Of a DNA stretch of 64,000 bases, positions 45,561 to 56,664 are shown piece after piece. The DNA is from Pezicula radicicola. Taxonomy: Eukaryota > Ascomycota > Leotiomycetes > Helotiales > Dermateaceae. Within the stretch, counting starts at the first letter, position 1. Every line of letters begins with the position of its first letter. Made by a program: the position numbers and the translations under genes. The notes beneath the pieces were generated by a model that saw nothing but the letters and a program-made list of their open reading frames with translations, did not search any database and was not told where the DNA came from. The stretch is from contig PDUO01000002.1 of the NCBI GenBank assembly GCA_003008705.1, positions 2,002,898 through 2,066,897 on the forward strand, in the 5' to 3' direction.

Positions 45561-48040
45561 CTTTCTTTTCGCGTGTCATCCGCATCCTACTCCGGTACTT
45601 GGCTCAAGTCCATTATACTTACCATCTCTGATATGGTCCAGTGTTATGACTATTATGACTATTATTATTATTATTATTATATTCCTAGAAAGTTTTCTTC
45701 CTCCCTGGTTTTCTTCTTGATGAACCGAAGATGAACGGCAAGCACTAACGCGCCTCCGTACGCTTCCCGCATATATCCATACGCCTAATAAGCCACAACC
45801 CCCTTTTTGCTGACCATCTATTATTTCTCTACACCTCAGGGCTTCTATTTGCTGCAGCTATACCCATCCCCCTCGGTCATCTGCGGCCGGCACTTAACAT
45901 TTGATTAATGGCCAAAGCTCTTTGCGACCCAACTCCTCCTTCTCTCACTCACATCTCACATTCCAGCCATCGCCTTATCCGGCGATCTATGGGTGTCTTA
46001 GCGTTGCGCCTGTTCGGACCTTAAACAATCCTGGTATTGCACTGCTGCAGTTTTGACAGCCCAAAACATCGAGGATTCCCATGTTTCGAGAGGCAGCGTG
46101 AGAGAGTAGTTGTTATTGTTTCCCTCCGAGTCCTATCGTCTCTCAGTCCCAATCCATCCACGGCCCAACATCTTCCACCGCGCTACTTACACTTACCTAC
46201 TCACTGATCTCTCAGCACGATAGAACACACAGCACTCGTAGTCGAAACGCTGCCACCACTGCGATCCGCACGATTCATTTTTCAAGCTTTGTCCTCGACG
46301 GGGTTTCCATTATTTGCCAACACTCGCCATTCTCATTCGTCATCGGCCACGATCCACCGAGTCGCGCCTATCTCGTGATAGATCTTCTTGGAGTGAGGTG
46401 AGGAGGAGAGCATTGTGTGGCTCAAAAGTCTCGGACCCTCAGTAGCCTCTCATAGTCACTTCGTACCTGGCATTAGCTTTCTGCAAGTGGCAGCCCCATT
46501 TACCAAAGACAATAATTTCGGGGCTTTCCATCAACATCGATTGGGTGGTTGAATCAACACGGTGTAGTAGTGCTTTTGTAGCGGTATATCGCCTCGAAAC
46601 TACCGCTCAGACTATAATTTCTCTCCGTCGAGCCACAGCGAGCCCATTCCACAACCACGGCAAAGTGGGAGCGTCTTTGGGGGCCCATTTAGCCTAGTTC
46701 TACTGCATTCTTCGCAGCTCGCATCCTGCGCCGGCTCATCGCACGTCCTTTGAAAACGTCCAAGTCTGTCCTCTCCGAGCCCTCCTCCTCCAGAAGAAGC
46801 AGGAGAAGCTTGTGAAGCGTGGAGTCGTAGCTGAAAGTTTCTTCTTGATCAAAAATAACTCTATCCCAACTTCACTCCATATCGACGGTCAGGCGTGCAG
46901 CAATTCTTGGCCGAGTGGTACTATCGGTGTTTTGATTCATGCGAACTGGTCTTTAGGACTCGTTGGGAGCAATCTCGTGCCACCCCCCACAGTACGAACT
47001 CGAAGCGACGCAGGGACAGGCTGACAGCGATCTTCGACCAGGCAAGAAGGCTACTACTTACTTACTGCATTGCCTCCAAGAGCTTCGATCTCTAACTGTG
47101 CTCTGCTACCACGAGTTCGCTCTCTCGTAAGATTATTTAAGGAGAAGGAGCACACCCGGGATTTCTCCCAAGAGGACCCTAGACCCACAGCTTCTGGAAG
47201 ACGGAGTCTGGGTCTAACGTGTGCGCACCGACTCCGATTGATACCGGTACTGAACGTCAGAACCTCAGCCGTCAAATCTCTCATCGCCTTCGGGTCTCAC
47301 CCAGGGGGGGCCATCCCACGGCAGCTAGGCCGGAGGAAAGCAGTAGCAATAGTGAGATTTGAGAACGTTTTCGAAGTCGGCTCCATCTTGAGACCGTAGT
47401 GTCGTTCCGGTTGCCCTACGAAGCAGATCTCGAACAAGGACTGAGCTTGTCGTGAGATCCAAGGAATAACCCAGCAGCGACGGGTGACGAAGATTTGCCA
47501 ACGCAGTAAGCCAATACACGCGCTTTTTTCATATCTCTATTATTGCCCACGAAACTCTGCTTGTACTCGAGCAAGACGAAAGCATTGCGAACCAAAGAAC
47601 GCGCCGAACTGTACTTTGGTGGCGCCAGGGTTGTTGTCTTTGTTGTATATCTTTGTGCCACGCCCAATCGAGACTCATTTGGCTGCCTCTCCAAGACCGC
47701 GCAGAGAACACAAACTCAAAAACGTGCTGCACATTTAGGTCTTCCTAGTCCTCCTCCCCCATCACGTAGGTACTTAAATGAGCGCTCTTCCCACATGTTG
47801 CTGAATCTTGCTGACAGGGATAAAGGAAGTCATCGCAACAAGTTACACGGCAGTCGTCGCTACGCGTGAACTCAGCAGCCGTAGTCCAGGGGAGTTTTTT
47901 TTGCAGAGTTTGGAGCGCAAGTATCGCAGCAAGTCAGCAAGCTGGCACTCCTCTACTCCTCCCAAGCCTCTTTGCCGGCGGCGCATCGAGTCGATTCGCT
48001 GTTGGCAGGTTCAAACTCTCCTCCTGCGTCGGACTGGGTG
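45561..48040. promoter_or_regulatory. Upstream region, possible long 5' leader, of the Gln-rich gene
   Basis: 2.5 kb that is less AT-rich than its surroundings, pyrimidine-rich in patches, and free of long family-like frames. It includes an ATT microsatellite near 45661 and a TTTTTTTTGCAG acceptor-like site at 47897. This looks like the promoter and long, perhaps spliced, leader common in fungal regulatory genes. That is inference; no transcript data exist. Confidence 0.35.
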
Positions 48041-49248
48041 ATGGATGACAATAATCGCCGAAGGAGGCAGAATGAAGCGCCCTCATACCCCACGCCAGAC
48101 CCGCGTTTTGGGGATCAGGGACCTAGTCGCGGGTTTTCGGGCTCTACAGCAGAGAGATATAGTAGGCCTGCACCTTTGAATACATCGCCTGCGGCCGGTC
48201 GAGCTCCAGCGGGCGCAACAGCATACTCTGGATACTACCAAGAATCGGCACCTACATTTCCTGCTGCTCTCCCAGCCAATAACCTACAATACCAACAAGG
48301 CTATCCTCAAGACCAGAGACAACAACAAAGTTTTACCGGGTACAACCCGCAACTGGAGATGTACAATGTTGCACAACAGGCGACACAAAGCACGACCTAC
48401 GAATCAAGTCAGCAATTCCAATCACGGCAACCTGCCGCCATGCAAATGCTTGCTGACGCTACTCCTTACTTCCCAAATGATCCCTCGAACGCAACGGCTC
48501 CTCCAGGCTTGCAACATCATGCATCCTCGAGTTCTTCCACAGTTTACCAACAGCAGCATCAAAGTCCTGCACAGCAGGGATATACAAGCAGCATGGGAAT
48601 TGGGCAAATGGCCCAGGCTGCGCCCGATATTATGGATCAGCAACAGTTCGAGACTCAAGGACCAGGGATGGAAGAGGCATATAATGCGTATCAAACCGCG
48701 CTGAAGGAGATCTTTCAGAACATCATAAATGGGCGCCTTGCAGAGGCAAGCTCGTCTCTTCTCGAGGTTTCTGAGTGGTTATTGGGGCATGTTTCCGACC
48801 TTGGTGGGTCTCCCTTTTCTTCTGTTAGACCTTGCCCACTAATTGTTTCTGATGAAGGCCTTATTGTAGACGAAGTAACTCTCCACCCAGACCGAATTCG
48901 ACTGTGGAATGAATTTAATACGGCTTGGCTCGCTATTTTTCAGAGACAAAAGGATATCTTAGAGTCAAGGCAAGGAATACGGCCTCCGCAAACCTTGATG
49001 ACGCAAGATTTTATCAACAAAATGGCAAAAGATTTGATACGGATGTGTGACGTGGTTGAGAAACACGGGCTCGTCGACTACCAATATGGAGTTGCCGAAG
49101 AGCGGATCATAACTGGTAAGCACACTCTTGTTGAAAACATGGACCTCTGAAGCTAAAAATTTCTTCAGCGCTCACGGAGTGTCTCGATCTACAAGAACAA
49201 ATTGAAGCATCTAATGGCGCTGGCCCAGCAGGAAGGGCGCCGCCATGA
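48041..49248 (+). CDS. Gln-rich protein with a conserved C-terminal helical region, unknown function
   Basis: Exons 48041..48803, 48858..49115 and 49169..49248 give 366 residues. Residues 1 to about 200 are disordered and rich in Gln, Pro, Ser, Tyr and Ala (YQQGYPQDQRQQQSF, TVYQQQHQSPAQQGY). From about residue 210 a folded helical region begins: EEAYNAYQTALKEIFQNIIN, ASSSLLEVSEWLLGHVSDLG, then WNEFNTAWLAIFQRQKD, FINKMAKDLIRMCDVVEKH and ALTECLDLQEQIEAS. It looks like a protein conserved in filamentous ascomycetes, but I do not recognise a named family. The Q-rich start and long upstream region would suit a nuclear regulator; this is speculation. The first intron (54 nt) is a multiple of three and splices out 18 non-conserved residues. 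Confidence 0.75.
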
Positions 49249-51703
49249 GAGAAACGTTCACGTTGTTATGATATCCATTTTGTAAATGCCACTCTTATGC
49301 TCGATTTAGCGATTTTTATTCTCGGCTTTGTTACGATATGACATGTGGGAGCTGGGGGGTGGGAGCGGGGGAATGTTTTTTTTTCTCACGGTGTTGGTGG
49401 TTCATTTGCATGTAAAGGCCTTTACTTGCATTAAAAATGGGCTTTTGGGGCACGACTCGGGGCAAGGAAGGGAAGGAGGGTTTTCGATCATCCCGAAATG
49501 GATGGTAGAAAAGGAATCCATAGGAAGCATGACTTGCATAGAGAGAGGATTGCTTTCACGAGCACTGGATGAACGAGGCTGGGACCGAGGGGAAGCAAGT
49601 GCTTTCTTGGAAGACTTGAGCGTCCCTTGAGAGAGATGCATACATACATAGCTGTAGACTTTAGTTGCACATACGATTCAATGAGTGGATGGATGCCATT
49701 TGTAGTATCGGAATTTAATACCCTATGTACTTCAACCAGAATCTGATCCGTGCACTTTTGATATCAGCAAATATGCGAATAACGAAAACCTAAGAACCCA
49801 GGGCAGTTATGGTCCCTATAGCTACCATTATATTACTATCTTAGCGCTCTCAGTTGGCGGTGCTATTGTCAAGATATTACATCAAAGCACTTAGCTCCAG
49901 ATCTACTTAACCTGATTTCAAATATTAATTTCCAATGAAAGAAAGCAAGGGAACGTAAACACCCTTTTTCCGGCTAACTTGCATCTTGCAAATTTCTGCG
50001 GGAAAGCTAGGTAACGTACGTACCTTCGCACTGTACTTAGTGTATGTACTGTACAGTACCATATTCCTGCGACAAACTGAGACATGCATGTATTGGACCC
50101 TTCCACAGAAAAAACCGAGGCGCTGGGCCCGCTTGCATCATCGGCTTTTCGTTCCTTTTTCTTGGTTTCCCCCCCTCCTTCGTGTGCGAAAGTACGAGCC
50201 ACAATCACCAGACGAGCGCGGACGGGCTGATCTGGCAGCGGGAAGGGAAGGGTGATCGACAGACGGAAGCTAAAAGTTATCCCAACTCAAAACAACAGCA
50301 GTAGTAATTGGAATTCTTGAACCAGAGAGTAAGTGAGGTATCGTACCCGCGTTTCAGGAGACCTTTCTTTTTGAGGTGGCATGATTTGGAAGAAACCTGG
50401 AGGGGTTTAGTTTGATGACTGATGATCGCTAAGATTATTATTTTCAAGGGAGGCATGTAAAGTGAGGCTGGAAATCTTCGTCATGACAGCGCAACACAAT
50501 AAAACACAGCAATGCAAGGCTGCGAGTATTGAATGGAGTTCGACTCCTGGCAGACTGACATCTGATTAGAGTAGTGGATTCTGGAGAAGCAACGAAAGAA
50601 GGAAATGATTGCCCGTCTGTGCTCCGGCAGGCACAGCAAAGAGGTACGGTCGTGGTTGAAATAAACATATCGGACTTTAAAAATATGGGCTCTTTGGAAG
50701 AGAAGCAATCAGTAAGGCAAGCCTTCTACTCTTGGTCCGGGAAAGGATCTGCCTTAATGATAGGACGCCAGGCTCTAGATCGCTCTGTTGCAAGGAGGTA
50801 TTGATCCCGGAAATCCGGTGGGTGGGTTTCGAGACTTCCCTTCCAGGGGCCCTTTCTTGACGCTTGACGCCTCTTTTGTCGAGGATGTGACAGGCTGGCG
50901 GAACTCTGGATCGTCAGCTTCGAGCCGAAGTGAGGCAGCGCAGGTGGCCGAGTGGCTGCTACGCCAAACAAATGGGGAAGGGTACCGCCGACCTGGGACT
51001 GCATCTCATTTGATGAGGTGGATGCAGGAGGAAGGGTGATGAGGCTTGCGGGTTTGTGAGTGGTTGTGTGAGTGGTTCTCGTCTTTGGTACATGGGGTAA
51101 TTGACGAGGGGGGTGGCATGGGGAGGAAAGAGCAATTATGATGTACGGTAATAGCAGTAACTTATCTGAAAGTTGAGGTAATAACATCTCGTAAATCTTG
51201 TTATTACCATTAGCGAACACATTTTACGATTGGGACAAAACACGAGCGATCGGTTGGGCACAAATCTTTTCTTTTCTGAGCCAGAACAGAACAGCCTCGT
51301 ACGACGGCGCATGGAGCTGTTGAATTGCGGAAATGAATCCTGGCTTGTAACGGGTCGCTACCAGAGAAATGTACCATGAGGGAGAGCTCTCGGCCCGGCT
51401 CAAGTGAGAAAGAGAGCCGAAATCTTAACCAGGGCTGAAAGGTAATTGTTTGACTGCTGTGAGTGAGAGCCACGTACGTTGTCCGCTTAGTCTTCCAATT
51501 CAGGTGCTCCAATACTCTCCAGGTTTTCCTTTTCGCGTGACAGGGGCATGATCTGTTTTGTCGTGTGTTTCCAAATGCTAATGCGCTCAAGAGAAATATA
51601 CGGTTTGAAAGGAAAGCGAAATTCTTGCTTGATTCGTGATATCCCGACACCGTTGTACACCCACCAGATGCTGTTCGATACAATAATATACAGACGTCGT
51701 CTT
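49249..51703. other. Intergenic, 2.5 kb
   Basis: No gene supported. Frames at 50726-51220 (-) and 51210-51719 (-) are open but low in complexity and motif-free; the second overlaps the 3' end of the uS9m gene. A GTACTGTACAGTAC palindrome is at 50046-50059. Confidence 0.5.
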
Positions 51704-52792
51704 CTATCTCTTGACCCAAGCCGGCATCTTCCTGGCCTTGAGTTTACCTGGCTTCTTTCTCTCAACTCTCCTTGGATCACGAGTAACACAGCCGGCTACA
51801 TGAGAAAGTGAGTTAGTATGGTTAATGAGAAGATGCTTTTGACCCTGCAAGTATGGATCAAGATTGCTGGTCCAGGACCACAAAATAGATGGTTTCCGCT
51901 TACCTCGTCTTAACGCAGGCTTCAGCATCGGCTCGTGAGCAATTAACGCCTTCGCTACAGCTAAAGTCAAGGCTTCTGCCTGCCCTGTTGTTCCTCCTCC
52001 TGATGCTAGAGCCCAAACGTTATACTTGTCGAGTCTATTCGTAGCCTTCAGGGCCCATATGACACTTTCTCTGTCGTGCACACGCCCGAATGCCTCCACA
52101 AGTGTCTTGCCATTGACCAAAACTTCACCAGTACCCTCGACAACGAATGCTCGCGCGGTGGATGATTTCCTTCTCCCAACACCCAAAGCTCTGCCGAATC
52201 TATCAATTGGTATCGGGAGAGGCTGGTTGTCATATGGATTGATGTCTCGTTTGTACTCGTTTAGCGCGTCCTTCACTTCTTTTGGCATAACGGCTGGATG
52301 TATATGATTGAGTCTTTGAAGGGCGTCGCGAATCTTGGAATATTTTGCTGCTTTCACCGTCTCACCCGACATGTTTCTATACTCCACTAGGGTCTGGAAA
52401 GCGACACGAGGCGCCTCCCCAGGCTTCACCACTGGAAGTGATGCGTATTTCCGCACAAGTCTTCGGAGGGTAATAAGTGTGTCGACAAAGACAGGTTGAG
52501 CTGCGAAATATGATGGAGATTCTGGGACGAGTCGCGCGTAAAAGACCTTGTCCTCGTCATCCTCTTCCTGATCCCGAGCCCTCTCTTTGTCTGCTTCCTT
52601 GAACCCGGTGTCCTTAAACTCGATCTCGGGGGCCGCAATGCCTGCCCGTAGCCCGGATGAAGTGCTGAATTGTTTTTTAGACATATTAAGGAGAGCGTGT
52701 TGGCGTAGGGAGGGATTGGCAGCAATCGGCCGCCCGGAATATGCGCATCGAAGGCCGTCCCTCAGTCTGAGAGGGAGCCATGCTGCCTTCAT
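51704..52792 (-). CDS. MRPS9: Mitochondrial ribosomal protein uS9m
   Basis: Minus-strand exons 51904..52792 and 51704..51795 give 326 residues. Residues 1 to about 50 are Arg-, Ser- and Ala-rich with almost no acidic residues (MKAAWLPLRLRDGLRCAYSG), as in a mitochondrial presequence. A fungal-specific middle follows. The uS9 domain begins about residue 195: RALGVGRRKSSTARAFVVEG, GEVLVNGKTLVEAFGRVHDR, GGTTGQAEALTLAVAKALIA. It ends VERKKPGKLKARKMPAWVKR, the basic tail that reaches the P site. The 108-nt intron is a multiple of three, so the frame stays open through it. Divergent from eEF1B-gamma, with 304 bp between start codons. Confidence 0.93.
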   Translation of the reverse strand: MKAAWLPLRLRDGLRCAYSGRPIAANPSLRQHALLNMSKKQFSTSSGLRAGIAAPEIEFKDTGFKEADKERARDQEEDDEDKVFYARLVPESPSYFAAQPVFVDTLITLRRLVRKYASLPVVKPGEAPRVAFQTLVEYRNMSGETVKAAKYSKIRDALQRLNHIHPAVMPKEVKDALNEYKRDINPYDNQPLPIPIDRFGRALGVGRRKSSTARAFVVEGTGEVLVNGKTLVEAFGRVHDRESVIWALKATNRLDKYNVWALASGGGTTGQAEALTLAVAKALIAHEPMLKPALRRGKRKPSILWSWTSNLDPYLQGQKHLLINHTNSLSHVAGCVTRDPRRVERKKPGKLKARKMPAWVKR

Positions 52793-53096
52793 GATGAGAG
52801 GTTGTCCTGGTGTGAGTTGTTGATTGGAAGGTGCTACAAACCTCCAAGCTTCTCAAGCTTGACGTCCTCGCTCAGGTCCTCCAAATTTCCAAAATTTCCA
52901 AAATCGCCCCAACCTCAGGTTCAACTCGGCTATAGTCACGTGATATGCTAAGGCGGTCTAAGGTTCTCACGCTTCTTACTTAACCCATTTCATGTTAGCG
53001 CAAAAGAGGGGTGACTGAAATCTTCCACACACAATCACAGCTCTCGAGCTTCAACCTCAAACAAACACTCCAAAAAGCCACCACAACACCGCAAAC
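52793..53096. promoter_or_regulatory. Shared divergent promoter region, MRPS9 / eEF1B-gamma
   Basis: 304 bp. It has three TCCAAAATTTCC-type repeats near 52885, a TCACGTGA palindrome at about 52937, and an A/C-rich leader before the elongation-factor start. TCACGTGA is the core recognised by Cbf1/USF-type bHLH factors. Confidence 0.5.
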
Positions 53097-54870
53097 ATGG
53101 CATTCGGAAAGCTCTACACCTATCCGGTATGTGTGCCTTTGCTTAATCAAGCCAAATCCACGGTTGAAAAGCAATTCTGTGTAAGTTCTCGTAGCTAACA
53201 TTGTCAGGGCAACCCCCGCTCAACTGCCATCCGCGCAGTGGCCAAGGCCAACGATGTTGAGCTCGAGATCGTCGAGACCATTCCTGCGAAGGGTGTCTCT
53301 GCTGAGTACTTGGAGATCAACAAGCTTGGAAAGGTCCCAACCTTTGTTGGTGCTGACGGTTACACCCTCCACGAGGCCATCGCCATTGCCATCTACAGTA
53401 TGTATAAACATTTGTGCAGTTCTATCTGCAGTATAATGCGACACGAATGTTTCCTACTCTGTGCTATGATGGAAAAAAAGTCATACAGTTATCCCTGTCT
53501 TAATCATCCATGTTGATTTTATTTATTAATTAGACTCTGAGCACATCTCTTGAAATCATTGCTCGTGCAAGTATTGTTTCTGAAGGCAACAACTGACACC
53601 ATGATCACAGTCACTTCCCAAAATGAGAAGACCACACTCCTTGGCAAGACCAAGCAAGAGTATGCCATCCCACTCCGTCTCAAGCAACCGACCCCGACTG
53701 ACTCATCTACAGCTACGCCTCCATTTTGAAGTGGATGTCATACTTCAACTCCGAGGTCCTTCCCACCCTTGGAGGCTGGTTCCGCCCTCTCACTGGCCGT
53801 GACCCATACAACAAGAAGAGCGTCGATGACTCCCAGAAGGCTGCTCTCAAGGCTGTCAGCGTTGTTGAGGAGCACCTGCTGTCCAACACCTACCTCGCTG
53901 GCGAGCGCATCACCCTTGCCGATCTCTTCGCTGCAGGAATCATCTCCCGCGGTTTCGAGTACTTCTTTGACAAGGAGTGGCGTGCAGCAAACCCCAACGT
54001 CACCCGTTGGTACGAGACTGTTTACAACCAACCCATCTACTCCGCTGTTGTCGACAAGCTGAACTTCATCGATGTAAGTGTTGAATGCATCCGCTTGTAT
54101 TTCTTGAGGTCGTGCATTGAGAGATGCGGCCTGTGGACTCTTCAACATGAAAATTACCATGTTTGAGTTACTGATGCTAACTAAATAATTCAATCAGACT
54201 GCCATCAAATACACCCCACCAGCAAAGGTCAAGGAGCCAAAGAAGGAAACCCCCAAGGCTGCTCCAAAGCCCAAGGCCAAGGAGGTTGAGGAGGACGAAG
54301 AGGACGAGGTTAAGGAAGCCCCAAAGCCAAAGCACCCTCTTGAGCTGCTCCCAAAGGCAACCATACCTCTTGATGAGTGGAAGAGACAGTATTCCAACAG
54401 CGAGACCCCTGACGCCCTTAAGTGGTTTTGGGAGAACATCAACTTCGAGGAGTACTCCATCTGGAAGATTGATTACAATTACAATGATGAGCTCACCCAG
54501 GTCTTCATGACTTCCAACTTGATCGGCGGCTTCTTCGCCCGTCTTGAAGGATCCCGCAAGTACATCTTCGGCTGTGCCTCAGTCTATGGTGTCAAGGATG
54601 ATTCCATAATCCAAGGTGCATTTGTCATCCGCGGTCAGGAATCCACCCCTGCTTTCGATGTTGCCCCTGACTTTGAGAGCTACTCCTTCACCAAGCTTGA
54701 CCCAACCAAGGCCGAGGACAAGGAGTTCGTGAATGAGCAATGGACTTGGGAGAAGCCAATCACCGTTGGCGGAAAGGAGTACGCATGGGCAGATGGCAAA
54801 GTAGGCGTCCCTCTCTTGTTCTAGAGCAAATAAACTGACTCCGGGTGCTTAATTATAGGTTTTCAAGTGA
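53097..54870 (+). CDS. TEF4: Elongation factor 1-gamma (eEF1B-gamma)
   Basis: Exons 53097..53126, 53208..53397, 53611..53659, 53713..54073, 54198..54800 and 54859..54870 give 414 residues (yeast Tef4 is 412). It is the scaffold subunit of the eEF1B exchange factor that recharges eEF1A with GTP. Residues 1 to about 210 are a glutathione-transferase-like domain (GKLYTYPGNPRSTAIRAVAK, VPTFVGADGYTLHEAIAIA, NTYLAGERITLADLFAAGII). A Lys/Glu/Pro-rich linker follows, then the EF1G domain (WKRQYSNSETPDALKWFWEN, GCASVYGVKDDSIIQGAFVI). The last exon is 12 nt and gives the family end ADGKVFK; without it the frame ends in a non-conserved GVPLLF. Intron 2 (213 nt) contains a box C/D snoRNA. Confidence 0.95.
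53460..53545 (+). ncRNA. snR38: Intronic box C/D snoRNA, snR38-like
   Basis: Inside eEF1B-gamma intron 2 (53398..53610), sense strand. Box C is ATGATGG (53466-53472) and box D is CTGA (53537-53540). TGTGC before box C (53460-53464) pairs perfectly with GCACA after box D (53541-53545), giving the terminal stem. The inner guide CAGTTATCCCTGT (53486-53498) is the reverse complement of ACAGGGATAACTG, the near-universal 25S/23S segment by the peptidyl-transferase centre. It is followed by CTTA (a weak D' box) and ATGTTGA (C'-like). The fifth base from D' pairs with the second G of ACAGGG, the position I believe is yeast Gm2815, the snR38 target. Yeast snR38 lies in an intron of TEF4, the same host gene. 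Target numbering is from memory. Confidence 0.82.
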
Positions 54871-56664
54871 GCTGTTCACTTAGAGCTGATTACGTGAACC
54901 TTTCACTACCGCCCCTTTTCTTCTTCGATTAACTTTAGCGTGGGGATGCAATGATATGTAATGACCATGACATTGTGGGAAGGATGAAAATGAGCGATGA
55001 GTTTACGAAGGTATTGTGCATTTAGCATAGACACTTCCAATATAAATAAATGACAATATCTGACTTATGCGTGCAAATCGTGGATACAATTACGAAAACT
55101 GCTTTTACGAAGAGGTATATCCAATAAATACAGTCAGATGGAAAGTATACTGAAGTAGAGAAACATCACCATCCCTTCTCAGTTCTCAGAAAGCTCTAAC
55201 TACCGTTTGTGCATCGAGACTTGCTAAATTGGCGGAAAATGTAGTAAGAGTAAGGTTGCGTTTCTCAAGCCAAGTTTAATTCCTCAAGTCGAGTGCGTCG
55301 CCTAAACCAAATAGTCACTCAACAAATCACTTCGTGCCTCTGTAACAGTCACTTTAGGCCATTGGATGTGGTCACATAGTCGTAACGACGTAGATTAGCT
55401 TCTAGTGCTTGCTAAGGATTTAATAACTCTAATATGCATTAGGAAGACTTAATAATGGAGCATGCTAAATGAAAACTCGGTGTTGATATCAAATACAGAA
55501 AAGCATTGAGTTACAAGAATACCAGTTGCTACGAATACCACAACTAAAACATCCATTAGGAAAAACCCACAACCAGTCAAAGTTTCAGTCGAAGTCCATA
55601 AATCTTAGTCTGCAAATGCTAGATGTACCCATTTCTCAATGGGCCTACATGTCTTTGATAGACTTACTTGAATGAAGCTGGTTACTAAAGTTGAAGTAAA
55701 GTGTGTTGCCGGTACCCAATGAGAGAATTGCCTGAAAACTGAATATTCCTCATTGTCAGTTTAGAGACTTGGATATAATCACATCCCACAGAAAGTGAAC
55801 ATATTATAGTATCTATAGACTACCACTACCAGGGGTACCATAACTACAACAGCAGTAGGAAGACGTGGTCAAGGAACAACTAAAATTCAGCAAGCTAACG
55901 GAAAATGCGATACAGAAACACTAAGTTAGTTGTCACAGAAAATTACCGCCACTAAGTTATAACTGTTATAAGGCGAAGGAGGTGAGAGCTAACTGCGCTA
56001 GGCCGAGCCTTTGGATTGCTGAGTTGGTTTGAGTACGGTAGTATGTGACTCGCATTTTGGCTATAATTGGGAGTTTCAGCAGACGAGAGGGATACGTTGG
56101 CACGCAGAGTTTGTCAACTGTCCACTTTCACTAAAGGCAAACAATCACAGTCTACAGCAAGGTCGAGACTACGGGTTGGACCCCGAGCATAAAGCACGAG
56201 CATAAAGCACGAGCATAAAGCACATCGCTTATGGTAATCACAAGCATTTCACATGTTCAACTATCGAAAGGAAAAGTAATATGAGAATGGTGCATACTTC
56301 TAACTTCTGAATGGTAATCATGGACAGCAAAGTCAGTTCCATTAGTAGTTGAAGCCATGAAGTGTAGACTTTGATTAACCTTTCCACTGACAGCATTTTG
56401 TGCCCGTAGGATTACAGATCTCTATTTATCTTGTCAGAGCTAGAAAGGTGGGGAAACAGGGAATTGACGCTCGCTTACTATTTGAAGCTCCTCTGATACT
56501 TACTGACGTTATGCCTGGCTGCAGACCCGTCAAACATTGTGGACCCTGGACCATTTTGGTTCCCATCAGTTTTAGGCTCCAAACCAATGCAGCCAATGCT
56601 ATCTCTTGTTGTTGAGGTTCGAAAGTACCAGCTGCATCTTATCTTGCATTTGGTCGAGAGGTCT
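54871..56664. other. Convergent intergenic region, 1.8 kb
   Basis: No gene seen between eEF1B-gamma (+) and the FCP1-like gene (-). It is AT-rich, with a 13-bp tandem repeat at 56184-56222. Confidence 0.5.
56184..56222 (+). repeat. 13-bp tandem repeat, three copies
   Basis: CGAGCATAAAGCA repeated three times without a mismatch, in intergenic DNA. Confidence 0.9.

Noticed and set aside
50538..50556. tRNA T-arm-like GGAGTTCGACTCC
   Set aside because: The stem and loop do not fit a seven-base T-loop and no anticodon arm or acceptor stem surrounds it.
50726..51220. Open frame of 164 codons on the minus strand
   Set aside because: Low-complexity Pro/Ser/Thr composition, no homology recognised, no gene-like start or splice context.
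51210..51719. Open frame of 169 codons on the minus strand
   Set aside because: Overlaps the uS9m 3' end and shows no family features; likely chance.
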